Below are positions 1 to 13,300 of a stretch of 64,000 nt of DNA, one piece after another. Origin of the DNA: Setophaga petechia. Lineage: Eukaryota > Chordata > Aves > Passeriformes > Parulidae. The DNA lies in assembly GCA_024362935.1 (NCBI GenBank), contig JANCRA010000001.1, positions 57,492,430 through 57,556,429 on the forward strand, written 5' to 3'. Position 1 is the first letter of the stretch. The number at the start of each line of letters is the position of its first letter. Both the position numbers and the translations under genes were made by a program. A model generated the notes under the pieces. It did not search any database and was not told where the DNA came from. It was given only the letters and a program-made list of their open reading frames with translations.

Positions 1-2483
1 TGGAAGTCAGCTCTAAGAAGACTTCACTGATGCTATTTGTTGGCACTCTGAGCTGTTGTGGGGAGGAAATATACTTTTGTTGCTTGTCACTGATACTGAT
101 TTTTTCTCAATGACAAAGTACTCTCCTCTAACTTGTATGAGCTCTAACTCTTCCTTAAGATCTTATTCTAGATCATCTTTTCCCCTTCTTCCCTCCTTCC
201 CACGTATAAAATAATTAATACTCACTCATATTCACTAGAGCCACATAAACATACATGCAGATTTGAAACAGCAAACAGCAAGAATGGGAAGGGAATGAGT
301 GCAGGAATTAAGTGAAAGCAGTTGAAGCAGTGAGGTTGTTTCTGATTTGGAAGATGATGATAAAGTTTTGGAAGGGCTCACAAAGTCAAGAAAGGCACAG
401 AAGGGTGGGAAGGTCCTGACCTGTGGAAAACAGAAGTCTATTTTAGCAAGTGTGTGTTGGCAGATTGAAGGGGACAATATGACAAGGTGTGGAGGTAAAG
501 AGATTATTTTGGTCTGATAGGTAGGACCTTGACATGAACATAGAGTTTAACAGTGAATGAATAGGATCAGTCTGAAATGTAGGAGGATGTACCAATCTGA
601 AATTTTTGAGATTGGTCCTGCTGAGATATCAATGTTACAGCTAAAGCATTTTCCAGCAGTTTAGTTCTTCAGTTCCTGAGGGAAGCAGTCATGTACTCCT
701 CTAGTTGCCAGTGTCTGTGCTTCCCTCCCAACTCCTTGGCATTATGTCCTGAGCTGTTGCCTTTGTCTGTACATCTGAACACAATTCTGGGCAGGAAATA
801 TTCCGACACTGACAGCACAGTATGGATGTAACAATAGGTGCTCGTCCGTACTTGCTGTCTAAGGTAGGACTCATGTACTTCTCCTGAATGGGTTTGTCTG
901 ATCAGAGATTTTGCATTAAGTTCCCAGCAAAGGCTCTCTCAGTAGAGGTTATTATAAACAAGGCTCAGTCAAGTATGCAATCAGCCAATGATTTTTGAAA
1001 CAAATCCGAGAGCTGTCTCTCGCTCTGAATGTTCCTTTGGCATAAAGGCTTTCTAGAACTGTTTTTAGTGAACACATGGAAACAAAGATCAAAAGAATAC
1101 TTTAATGCCGTTACAGGCAGTTGAGCAAGTCAGAAAAACAGAAAATGAAACTAAATCAACAGGGGAGCCAATGCCACACAGGCTGTGTTCTGCGCAGCCT
1201 GTGAGCCTCTTCACCTGCACACACCAAAAAAGCCAGTTAACCAGGTCCCAGCAGGGTGTCAGAAACATCAAGCATATCAGCAGTGCTGCTAATTCTGAAT
1301 AAAATATAGCATGGCTCATTCTCTCATAGCTAACAGAAAGAAAGCCTGAGAAATCACTACATCTTCTCTAGTAACGTGCACCATCCTGTTGCTGCCAGCG
1401 GGAATTTGTGACTGAACTTCAAACCTCCATCCCCCTTCCCTCAAAAAAGAGGAAAACATCTGAATAATGGTGATTATGTCAGAAATTGATAGCAAAACAG
1501 TAATCTCTGATGTTTTCTGGCTGTGTTTCTATAGTTTTATCATACATAGTGATATCATATATACCTTGTGTACGCTAGAGCCTCTCTGTAATACTTTAAC
1601 AACCCATGCTAGCAAATATCCAAGTGCTGTTGAGTTCGTCTCAGCTCCCTAGCCAACTATCCTATTAGAAAGCTACAAGGATTTCTACAATTCCCTCAGC
1701 TTGTTCATGTACCACAGCCTTGTATTAAGTTAAGATAATTTGGTCAATATTGTACAGTCTTTGTTCACAAAGCAGAAAGTACTAGACAGTTCAATAACAA
1801 GCTAAATAAATACTAAACTTTAGTAGTTCAGTTTTCTGCAAGTCATTTATATTTTGACTTAAATGGTTGCATCATTTTTCTTTAAGCATATATTAAATAG
1901 GATGAACGGATGATGTCTTACTCGGCCATTTAACAGAGAACTGCGACATCCTATTGCTATCAGAGCCTCAAATGTTGCTAAAATCTCAATGCCAATGATG
2001 AGGTCATCAGGAGGAGCTGTCTATGACCAAAACTGCCTTTTGGCAATGCCCAAACAGGAATCTCGGTCATGATGGTGATGGTGGTGCTAAGAGGTGTTCA
2101 GCACACAGCCAGCCTGTGTTATTGTGTTATTGAAAACTGGTTTCTCCAGGTGTTTGGTGAAAGCTGTGAGAAATATAAATGACTTGCAGAAAAGGCTGCA
2201 GTTCTGTCAGCCAATTTTTCCTCTATCGTTAATATAAGGAAATCAAATAGTATGTGGGAAAAAACACATTTCAAATTGACCTAGGGGAAGGTACCAAATA
2301 ACATGTTAGTGAATATGTGCTGCCATGCACATATCCAATGGCATTGCAGCCTAGACAATCAGAGCCCAAAGCCCACATCATCAATCTCCAGGCAAGACAT
2401 GCTGAACACAGATTTAAACATTTACATGTTTAATATGAGAAAGGAAAACAAGAGCAACCTGGAACATCTCAAGAGGTAGAGAG
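1..2483. other. Unannotated AT-rich DNA, no gene recognised
   Basis: No open frame exceeds about 80 codons and none resembles a known protein. Small local repeats are visible: a short ATGGTG-type run near 2068-2085 and a TGTGTTAT unit repeated twice in tandem at 2115-2130. I see no recognisable transposable element and no RNA gene. Confidence 0.6.
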
Positions 2484-2485
2484 CA

Positions 2486-2519
<34 letters not shown>
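2484..2519. repeat. (CA)8 followed by a 21-nt A run
   Basis: Eight CA units (2484-2499) run straight into an uninterrupted A tract ending at 2519. It is a simple-sequence repeat, probably length-variable between individuals. There is no element body upstream that would make the A run a retroposon tail. Confidence 0.95.
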
Positions 2520-5132
2520 GAGAAACAACTGACTGTTTTCTTAAAAACCAACCAAGAAACTGCTCAATGCAAGGAGACAATCAGCTCAGTTTTTGCAGAT
2601 TTCTTAATGGAGTAGCAGGTCATGATCTGCAATGCCCAGAGTTCTACGAAGAAAACAACAGTTGCTTTTCCATTTGACCTGTGGACATGCAGGAAAGAAC
2701 ATCAGCAGAAATGCTGCACTCCTGCTTAACAACAGAAAGCAGGAGATAGCAGAGATGATCAGATGGTATCAGCTGTAGTCACTGCAGTGAAGCAACTTCT
2801 CTCCCCCTTTAAACAATGCCTATCAAATTAGTATGATTATTGGATATTATAACACTGCAAATAACAAAATGACCCCACATGTAACATAGGATATCATAGA
2901 AAATTGGATAAAAGGAGCTTTTCAGAACTAAAGAAAGAAGTAATAACAGACTGTAGGTCCTATGTGACAAGGCAATGAAAAACAAAGCCTGAAATAAAGT
3001 AGTGCCCAAACTGAAAAAAATACTGCTAGGAGACTAACCTGAAAACTTTTAGCAAATTAGCATGCACAATAATTTATTTAAAAATCAACTAGTTATATCT
3101 ATCTGGATCAAAATTGATCAGAAGTTTGTCCCTTAGGCAGCTTCATGAAAAAAATCATACTTCTGTTAAAAACAAAGCATTTGACAAACATATAGATTGT
3201 GACAAACCCCAAACCATTAAGGATAATCATTTTTTAAGTCACAAAGGTATTTCAGCATTTTTGATTGTGTATTTCTCTCATGATCTCAAAATTTTGCATT
3301 TGGCTTGCTGAGCTCTCCTGTGGATGTAGCTGTAATAGCTGTTCACATCCCCTGTTAAGGATGTTGTTTTGCCTACACTTGCCTGAAACGTAAGCATGTA
3401 CATTTGTGATGTAAATAAGAACTGCACAATGGTTTTCAGCTTTATCTACTCCCTTTCCCCACACCAATGCTCCCCCACCTCCACTCTAACATTAATGCCC
3501 TTCAGAAGGACAAGAATTTGCCAGGTCTAATGCATCTCCTATCACTAGCAATCTTACACATATCATGGGGATACCACTTCCAGTAGCATCCTACTGGAAG
3601 TAGGAATGTAGGAAGTAGCATCCTAGTAACGCCCTTAAGAAATTAATGGCTCTACATCAGCCTTTACAGGATATTTAGCAACTGAAGCCCGAAGAAGGAA
3701 TGGTTGCTTTGCACCATCCATCCCACCGTAGGATGAAGATGTGACAAAGAACCTACCTGGACTTGGGAGGGTGATAGCAGCCACTCATACCACAGTGATG
3801 CATGTTTCATATTTGCAGGAAGGAGCAGAATTAAGATTATGTAAATTATCTTAATGACACCATGCCTTTTTTGAGTGTTTGGTTTTGCAGGATTGCTTAT
3901 AAGCTATGGAAGGAACAGCCAACCATGAGTGATGCACTCAAATGGTATAACCAGTAGGAAAGAGAGGGAGGACTCCTGGACTGTCATGGGCTGTCAATGA
4001 TCCTGAAAGCCTTTCAGACTGGGTACAATCTCACACAGCTGTGGTGATAAACATCGTATTCCACCACAGAAGAGTGTGCCAAGAGACTGTCAGAGGTGAG
4101 TGTCATGCAGCCAAATCACAAAGCACCAAATGAATCCGTGCCAGTGGCCACAAAGTCTGTGGCAGCCAGGTTTTCTTCACAGAAAGAGGTGGCAGTTATA
4201 TTCTGCAATGCAATCCACTCCTAGCCAGCTTTAGAACAAGTCGAGTTTTCAATCCTTCCAGTCTATTCAACTTATCACTATATGATGTCACCCAAAAAGA
4301 ACACAAAAAAACCCAACCAGCATTTATTTTGGTGTGCTTCTCTTCTCTCGATCTCTCCCCCTCACCCCTTCCAGAAATTGCCAGCAGAAGTGAATACTTG
4401 CAGTGTTTCTGTTCCGTAAATGGTTTCGTGCTTAGCAGCAGGCACGAAAAAGGTTCAGTTCTTGCTCTGATCCTGTGTTTATACTGAGCTGGAGGTGATT
4501 TTAAGCCATCTTCCATATTTGGGGTCTACTCAAAGCTGAGTGACCTAAGGGCAATCTACTGATGCTCCATCTCTGACGTCTACAGAGAGGCCCTTTTGAG
4601 CCTTGAACAAGTAAAGAACAGCCATAAAATTCTCCCTCTCTGCCTCACAAATCTAGTGCTGAAACTATGTCCTGCCCAGAAAGACACAAAGTGGCCTTAC
4701 TGCCACTGACAGGCCTCAAAAACAGGAATACAGAGAGGGAGAAATCCCATTTCCCCTTTCAGGCTTTTTGGATAATGGACTCAATTGCCTGAAACAGTAA
4801 AAGTCTCCCCTGAGATACATCACCAGGCTAAAGGAATACCCCGATTCCTCATGCCTCAAGAGGTTGTGCCAATGAACAGCACTATGAAAGAAATGACAAA
4901 TTGGGCAAAGCCTTCCTTAATGGATGCTTAAAAGAAAAAGAAAAGAGAGAAGGGCCACTTGAGGCACCTAAAGCTGTCAATAGTGACAAGACAAGAAGGG
5001 ATTTCTGGTTAATCAACATCAAGGTCAGAGTCTTGTGGAATAAATTTCATATACAGTGAATAACTCACACGGAGTGATGGCATGTTTAGCATCAACTCTT
5101 GGCAAAGATTTGTTTGCTTAATGACTTTTCTC
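2520..5132. other. Unannotated DNA with a hairpin and a purine-rich patch
   Basis: No coding region or known element is recognised. The notable items are the inverted repeat at 3576-3601 (listed separately) and a purine-rich stretch near 4928-4955. The 106-codon minus-strand frame at 4196-4516 has no family resemblance and I treat it as chance. Confidence 0.55.
3576..3601. repeat. Perfect 11-bp inverted repeat with 4-nt loop
   Basis: Arm ACTTCCAGTAG (3576-3586) is followed by the loop CATC and the exact reverse complement CTACTGGAAGT (3591-3601). The segment GTAGCATCCTA, which spans arm and loop, recurs directly at about 3616-3626, which suggests local duplication as the origin. The stem is too short for a microRNA precursor. 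Confidence 0.8.
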
Positions 5133-5150
5133 TTTTTTTTTTTTTTTCAG

Positions 5151-5239
5151 GCCAGAAACCTTTGACTGAAGAGAGTTTGTTAAAAGAGCTAAATGTCACT
5201 GAAAATGTGCTGTTAATCCTACTCATCAACAGATGGTAA
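5151..5239 (+). other. Candidate terminal exon (hypothetical transcript)
   Basis: A 15-T tract (5133-5147) followed by CAG gives a near-ideal splice acceptor, with a TTAAT-type branch point candidate about 25 nt upstream. Only one frame stays open after it: two bases complete a codon, then 28 codons from CAG (5153), ending in TAA at 5237-5239. An AATAAA lies at 5252-5257. A donor-like GTAACC at 5236 would instead make this an internal 85-nt exon. The product is not recognised. A 28-codon open run is unremarkable by chance and the T run may simply be a simple repeat, so this is only a lead. Confidence 0.2.
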
Positions 5240-5240
5240 C

Positions 5241-8200
5241 CACGAAGTGATAATAAAGAGAAAAAGAAAAGACGTGGCTCCAATCAGGATTATGCTGGGT
5301 AAGTGCAGAGACCCGCATGACTCTGTAACAGGCGGCTCTCATACTGGTATTCCAAATACATGTCACCAACCCTGGTTTTGCAAAAGGGCTTTGATGTTCA
5401 TTTGCAGATGGATGCACTGTACTTTTCCTTTGGCTTGTGCAAACAAAGAGAGGCATTTTGATTTTCTCGGCAAATACTGTCAGATGTTTTATGCGCAGCA
5501 ATAAAAATTAAGTAAATCTTTGGTATTACAAGTCTTCCTCACTTGAAACAAGCTTGGCTCAGCTACTGGTGGATGTAAAGAAAGAAACACATAATTTTTT
5601 TTCTAGATAAAGAAGTTTACAGATGTCTGTAATGTTTTGAAGATCTCAGCATTTGCTGACTTTAATGATCTCTGTGGAAGCTATTGGGAAGCAAGAGTCG
5701 GGGAAATGAGCACATTAAACCAGCCTTGAGATCTTCCCAGATTCTGACCTTTGCACACATCCCTCCTAAATCTAAATCATCTCATTGATCAAGGTAATTA
5801 AGTTGTGAGCAACTATTCTTCTCAAGTAAAATTTGCTGCTCTGATTTCATGCTGGAGGAACACTTGGGCCTTCAAAGGCTTGCATGTTCATCCTCATTCA
5901 AGTTAAAAGCAACAAAACCTCACGTCTAAGAAAAGTTACTGCTTTCCCATCAGTGCTAACCACCCTCAGGTTTTGTTGTTCTACTTTTTCCCCAAGGAAA
6001 AGCACAATATAGCTACATGAATGTTTGTGTAAGCTTTTAGATTTACTTTTTTTGATCTCAGGATTGGAGTAATATTGAGGCACCTTTACAGATCCACTAA
6101 CACTTGGTTTTAGTTGTGGTTTTATACTGGCTGCTGTTAACAGCAGTGAAGCAAATATGGCAATTTCTTTCCTGAGGAGAGCAACAGCTTCTTGCATTCC
6201 TTCTCACATTCAAAATACTTGGGAGAAACCTGTGCAAAGTTTGTGAACCTTGTGGAACATTGCCACTGAGGTGAAAAGGAAGGTTTGAAGTTCCAACTCC
6301 CCCTTTCTGAAGCTCTCAGAATTTCCACTTCTCCTTCCTGGAAAGCCTACAAAACAGTTCCTGGTTTTATGAGCACAGTACAATGTGTAATAGAATTTCT
6401 ACGCTACCATTTCAAAGGTATTGCTTCTGATCTCATGAAACCATGAAGAGGACTATTTTTTTAACCTTCCTGTTGTGGCTCAAATCAAGCAGGGATTTCA
6501 GCTGTGTGCCTGTAGGTGGTTTTGGGCATTTTCCACAAGCATCTATAATTACTATATAACTATAGCTAGCACTATTTGAAATTAATTATATCTAAGGCTC
6601 CAGCAACACAGTCTGGAAAGGCTGTGACCCCCAGTAATTCTGTATGTTCTAAAATTGCTTCTAAGGGTTTCATAATTCATAAAACCATTCAAAATTCTTG
6701 AAAATATAAGACATGACCTCACTCATCACCACTGTATCATCTCATCTTCTCTTACATAGTTACACTACACATATATGGGTACATGACCCCAAGTGTACTT
6801 TTTCATAGGAGCACACCCTCAGTGACATTGTTTTGCATTTAAATATATATTGCTTTTAAATTCTTAACACAGATGTGACTAAAAGGATCTCTGGTAGCAG
6901 AGAAATTAGATTGTGAAGTGAGAAAACCAGAAAATACAAAACTGTTAAAATCACATTTTCTACTCAAGGAGGGCAGAGTTAGGTCTTCTCTTTTCCAGTA
7001 TTAACTCAAAAAAACTTTACTTCAGCCGATGAAGCTTAAGGAGTTAAAATCAAAGCAGCCAGAACTACATGTCTCTCCTTCTTAGAAACTAAGAGTCAAC
7101 ATTTTAAAGCATAAGTTTCTCATTTCAGTGTGTTTTGAGCATTCAGGTGTCTTGAATTCAGACTGCCAAAGGTTAATAGTCATGATTACTTTAAAGAAAT
7201 GTTTAAAGTAGGCTAAATCCTCCTTTAATAACCTTGAGATGTGCTTAGTAATCCTGGTTCCTAGAGAAATTCATGGCAGCTCCAAGGTAACTATCACCAT
7301 CTCATTTCTTTACTCAGGTGACCATTAGGAGGAGCACTTTCCAGTTTATTCTACAACTTTTTTGCTTTTCCCAAGAGTTACAAGGTAGAAAAGCACATGT
7401 GGAATCTACACATCACATTAGTTGTGCTTACAAAGAGATCCCCCAATGCTGTCAGATATTCATAGGGCACATTTCCTTTCCAAAGATTAAACCTAGGATC
7501 CACAAAATTCTTCCATGTGTTTCCCATGTGTATCCAGCCATATTTTGGTATGCATCACAAAGAAGCTAAACTGAGGGAAGGATGAAAACTTCTCTTCTGC
7601 TCTTTAGAGACATAATTAAGGATTTGATTTTTATGTTGCAATTCCTTAAGCAGAAGAATTAAACTAAATCCTTTGTATCTTGATAGAAACACCAAACACA
7701 AAGTTCTCAGTTAACCCTGTATGGACAGAGTAAGCAGGGTGGGTTTTATCACCACACACTGCTCAATAGGAATAAAGCAGATTGTTCTCGCTGTTTATCC
7801 ACCCTCTCTCATCAGATGCCAGGAAATACTTGAAGAAGGAACAGCTATGCTTGTCATGAGCTCTAAGCAAGAAATTATATGAGCTAATTTTTGCCTGTAA
7901 CAGACTGTGTTATTCCTATAGCTACTGAAACCTACACACAGGGAAATCTCACAAGTATTTTGTTACTCGTGCCTTTCATGCTGTTGCCAATGTTGCTCAG
8001 AAGATGCTGCAGAAACTCAGGATAACTGGTGGGCAACTTCATGTTTGATACTTGGGATTGTAGTCACTGTCTGACAAAGCTGGCTCTCTCCACAACAGAG
8101 AGTTAGAAAGTGATTTGCAGTGCACTGCAACACCAAGACTCAAAGGGCTGTGCTGTCCTGCTCTCACTACCCTTCATATCATTAAATCAAACATTCACAT

Positions 8201-10110
8201 AAGGTATTTAGGACCTGCTTGCCAGATTGCAAAGGTAGATGTTTTTTTTGGCTCTCCCAACAGAGCTGAGCCCTGAAGTGAAGCCAAGACCTGTAATCAT
8301 TTGCCTTGGCTGAAACAAAAATAAACATACCCTGTACCGTATGCACTTCTGAGGTAATTACTGCCATTAGATCACAGCCTGGAAATGAATTTTAAACATG
8401 CAAAGAGACCAAATACAAAAAAACTCCTGTGTTAAAATCATGTTAAATGTCCAGTTATAACACGTCAAAGCAAGAAGGGCTCAACTGAAAGAATGAGCTT
8501 TAGCTCCAGCCCACCTTGTCAGACCCAGCCACTGCAACCCACATGGTGAACTTAAATTGTCTCTTGGTAGGAGCTGACACACAGGCCCAGCGTGACTGGG
8601 CTAGGAATCCCATTTGAGGTACCATTGCCTCTAGCAAAATAGACAATGTGTTCCTTTAGCACTGCTTAAAGGGTGCATTACATCTACTACGTGTTTTCCC
8701 CTCTGCACTCTTTAATTTCTCTCTGACTGCATGTCCCCACTGCCACACAGGCATTTACCAGCTCAGCATCACCCAGTCCAACCTTATTTCACCTAATTAA
8801 CTCCTCCCAGACCTCAACAGTCTAAACAGGGAGACTCATTTCTTTGTAAGGATGACTGGAAAAGGACAGAATATACCAAGAGGGTGAGTTGATTCCAAGT
8901 TCTCAAACAGCTTGGTAGCCCAGCACAGCAGCTGTCCTGGAATGTCACATCACCTCTCTATTTCAATCCACTTTCACTCTTCACAGTTGTCAAAGAGACA
9001 AAATCCATCCTGCACTCCTTCAAACACCAAGGCATGGAATATCCACAGGAGATCATGAGAACTTTAGACCCTGACTGCACCAGGAGGAAGCTGTCCTGCC
9101 CCAGGACTTCCCTCTGAGTGCCCCATTGACCATCAGCATTTCCCACCAGCCCACCATCAGGATCATGTATAGCTCTGGCTCTTCAAGCTCACTTCTGTGA
9201 GCCAGATTTATTAATTGTTGCACCATTCCAGCCTTTAAAGGTAATAAAGAACTGCTCTGAGCTTGGCTGACAAAAACACTCTGTGTGGCTGCATTGGTGA
9301 GACTGGGACACTGTTAGGTATGTTTGCCTTTTCCTTGACCTTGCTGTTACTTTGAAGCCATCAGAGGCTGCTGCTCAGAGTGGCTTCAAGGTCCTTTGTT
9401 AGACTTACTGCCATTGACTCAGCGACAGCAGCACGATGTCTTTAACTTCTGATTCAGAAAACAGTCATTCAAATAAAGGATACACTGACAGCCCATTAAC
9501 TACAGCAAAGATTGTTGTTGCTGCTACAGTTTCAGAGAGACCTATTTAAAAATAGATTAAGGTCTTGGAAACCACTCAGCTTATTCTGCCTTTTTTCCCC
9601 TCTTCTCTGCAAGACAAGTTACCAAACCAAACCTGGCATTTGCTTCCCCTCTGATCTAGTTACAACTTCATTATAGCAATATTGGCCAGCAGCAAGTAAC
9701 TTATTAAATAAATGCCCTTTAAGTGCTTCTACCTGGATAGTTGATTCAGATAACAGAGACACAGAAGGAAGGAAGGGCCTGACTTGGCTCTGACCATTTT
9801 CCACCTTCCCCTGTAGTATGGCCAGGAGGCCATTCCAGTTCTTCAGGAACAGGTGAGCAGCATCTCCCAATGCTGCAACCAGAGGAGAAATTATGCAGCC
9901 CTTTCAAAGACACATTGTCCTTTACAACAATCTTAAAAAGCCCTTCACTCTAATCATCCAGCCCTTGTTCTGCACATTCCAGCAAATGTAGCTTTGTAGG
10001 AAACATATTTGTTTATATGTATATATTTATTTGCTTTCTCAACAAAAAATAGCCCATTCTCTGCAAATCATTTTTCAACAAAAATGATTTTGCTGTATTT
10101 TTACCCCCAC
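5241..10110. other. Unannotated DNA, no gene recognised
   Basis: Open frames are all under about 100 codons and unfamiliar in both strands. A weak LTR-like stretch at about 9090-9310 is described under findings. Otherwise I see unique-looking AT-rich sequence. Confidence 0.55.
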
Positions 10111-10112
10111 AG

Positions 10113-10341
10113 AGTTGACAATGTCACCCTGGAAGCCATTGTCATCCCCTACCAAGAGACAAGAGCGCTCCTGCCTGCAGAGGGAAGAGAGCAAAAGGTT
10201 CAGGATAGACAGCTGGACACAGTGTGTCACCAGAAGGGTGGTGCTGACATGGTGACGAACAGCGTAGCTACTTCTTTTAGAAAAAGTAGAAAAAATCCCA
10301 ACCTTATGAAAGAAGTGTTCCACTTCATGTGCTTCAAATAA
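10113..10341 (+). other. Candidate terminal coding exon (hypothetical)
   Basis: The stretch TTTTTACCCCCACAG (ending 10112) is a plausible splice acceptor. The downstream frame, after one leading base, stays open for 75 codons from GTT (10114) to TAA at 10339-10341. That stop overlaps an AATAAA polyadenylation signal at 10337-10342. The predicted fragment is hydrophilic with no signal peptide or membrane segment, and I do not recognise it. Such an open run occurs by chance several times in a window this size. The coincidence of acceptor, open frame and polyadenylation signal is the only support. Confidence 0.2.
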
Positions 10342-13300
10342 ACACGATCTGCCATAACCACTACACTACAGGCTTCTGGGCACAGCTGCCTCTTCATCTC
10401 ACCATCTGATGTGCTACAACTGCATTTAAAGAATAGCCTAACATTTAATGAACTTGCAAAAGACTGATTAGGACCTCCACAAAACATCAAGAGACCTAAT
10501 ACCTGTCAATATCATCATTAACCACACAAATCACTACCACTGTCCTTTCCCCCCACTCTTGCTATGGGAAGCCACCACTAGCAGAACTGTCCAACACAAA
10601 GTTTGCAGAAAGCAGGCAACCATTTCTGGCTATTTCACAATGAGATGGTCAGAGATGACTGAGCTAGATGGGATTTGTTTGTTTGTTTGAGTGAGGTGTC
10701 TTGTTGTTTGAGTTTTTTTTAAACTTTGAGGAGTAAAGAAGCTTTACAAAAGGATTTGAAAGCAAATCGTAGTGAGTATTTGACCCAACCTAAGTGTGAC
10801 TGTAGAAGTATACTCAAAAACTAACATATACACATTTATGTTTACCATTTCTTCAGTACTGTTTGATGTGAACAAATGCTTAAATCAAGCACAGTAGCAG
10901 ATAAATGCTCAAAGTCCATGACACACATCTTAAACTACCAGAACTTGTGAACATCCACAGGCCAGATCAATTAGCATGCTGTTTATGGCATTGCAGAAGA
11001 TCCCATTTTGGTTTCTTATTAGCATTTATTTCTCTGCCCAAGATCACAAGTTTTAAACATATAGTCATTCAAAGCAGAATATTTATACCTGCCATTAGAT
11101 TCATGAGATAGGAAATTTATGAAATCCATGAGCCCTGACTCATTTCTTTCCTCTAAAAATTCAAAAGTACAATAAAAGCTTCAGATTTTTTTATATTTTA
11201 TAGGGATTATTTAAGGTAGTCTTGCATTAACTTTGATGTTTGCCTCCTTCAGTGATGTAATATACTGAACATCAACTTCCTGGACCAAGAATTTTGCAAA
11301 GATCACTATATTATTACAAGAATGTTTACTTGCCATCTAACCTCACTTTAAACCAAACATACAGTGAGGCTTTTCCCCTTACAAAGAGAAATTGTAAAGC
11401 AACCTTTTCCACAGGCCTATAATCAACCCTTTAAATCAAACATGAATTACAGACTTTCATTTATCAATTGATCCACTGTTTTTTGGTGGGATTTTTTTCC
11501 CTTCACTTTTTTTGGGTGCAGCAGATAAAAGACCCAGTTGTACTATCATAGCCCATTGCTTTGTAACTAAACTCTGCATGGGAGAAACATTCCTCTTTCT
11601 TGTGAAGGGGCAAGAAGGAACAGAAAAAAGGAAAGTTAAGATTTTTTCCTCCCTTGTTTTCCTCTTTGACTTAAGCTTTATTGTTGTCATCATTTTGAGG
11701 GTTTGGGAGGAGGGTAACTGGAGATTGCTGTTCCTATAAAAATCTTTGAAAGCCATTGTGTAGGTGGGTCAAAGAGAAACCAACTTAAAAACTAACAACT
11801 TTTGAATTTCAGCAGCCAAAGTTAATGTTGACTAAGAACTAAAAAAGAAGGGGGAGGAGGTACAAAAAAAAGTGGCCCTACAGAAAGCAAGGGCCAGCTG
11901 AGAGATCTAGAGGACAGCAGGCTCTGAAGGGGCAAAGCTGCTCCTTTTGATGTGGGAGGTCTGCAAGTAACCTACTGGGACACTCCCTGGGCTGGCTCAT
12001 TAACCATGTCACCAAAGCCCCCCAAGGTCCAGAGAATCATAACATTATCTCTGACATTACCACACAGATACAAGGTTCCTTAGGCAGTCTATAAACATGC
12101 CTGTACTAACCAATTCATCGTGGTTTGACACCCCTGCAAGAGCTGGATGCCCTTTAGTGAGCCACATGAATTGCCCCAGTCATTCATCAAAGTTTCTCAG
12201 AGTGCATTTCACACAGCATTAAATTTAATTAAAGCAACATTGACTGCATTGTAATCCTCTGGAGGCTCTTTGTCAGAAGGAGCTGGAACACTTTCTACTT
12301 AAACATCTATTGTTTAGGTGGGATTTTTTTTCCCTCTTCTGTTGTCTGAACCAAAGTGATTTGCTGTCTCTCTGTTTTTTATTTAAAAACTCATATGTCA
12401 TGAAAAGTTCTATCATGCAAACAGAAACCCCAGCCTGACATGACAAAGAGTTCAGCTCCTATGCACTTGCCTGCAGATGCTGGAGAACATTGAAGATTGC
12501 TCTAAAACTGACAGACACCTTAAAAAACAGCCCTTGACACACACAAATGAAGATTAGTAGTAGAAAGGATGTGTGGAGTTAAAGCCACCTGTTTGTCAGG
12601 ACACATCCCCATGCACGTGTTCCTGCTTTGGAGCACCAGCCAAGGGCAGGGTCACCTCCCCTTGATGCTGGGATGAGCGGTGGCTCCAGATGCACTGAGC
12701 ACTCCCTAGTCCAGGCCACCTCTGCCAAGAGCAGTGGTTGCACCAGACCCTCACACCAGCGCAGGGTTCTGGCAGTGTGCATTCTTCTTGGTGGAGAAGC
12801 ACCAGGCAGAACACAGATCTCTGAGTCTCTCTTTTGCCAGGTTTGCTTCATCCACACTGAAATCCCACTGGTGTCATTTACCTGCTATTTTGTTGACCCC
12901 TTCTAGATCAGTATCAAAAGCCAAGCTTTTTTCCCCAACCTAGTTATATTGATCCTTTCTGCCATACACCAGCAGTGTAAAAGCTCTACTCTTCTGTTTG
13001 ATGTTCGTCTGGGAGTAGACACAATTCTCAGAAACACAGAGATTATTCCAACACTGCACTATAGTGAGAACAGACAGAAGAATAGTCTTGCCCAAATAAA
13101 GATAGCTGTTGCACTCACTTTTCCTCCTTGTGATCAGAAGCAGTTTTTGAGAGCTCTTTCTCTGCATGCAGTATGCAGGGTGAGATCACACACCTTCACG
13201 AAGAACATAGGTGAAAAAATCCTTTGCAGTTACAACTGATAACTGCAGAATAGACTAAGGAAAATCTATCTAGAATAAGATTTGGTGGCTAAAACACTGA

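Noticed and set aside
4196..4516. 106-codon minus-strand frame
   Set aside because: No similarity, no splice or promoter context; chance length.
12579..12943. Several overlapping frames on both strands
   Set aside because: Explained by a locally higher GC content that lowers stop frequency; no frame stands out and no splice pair supports one.
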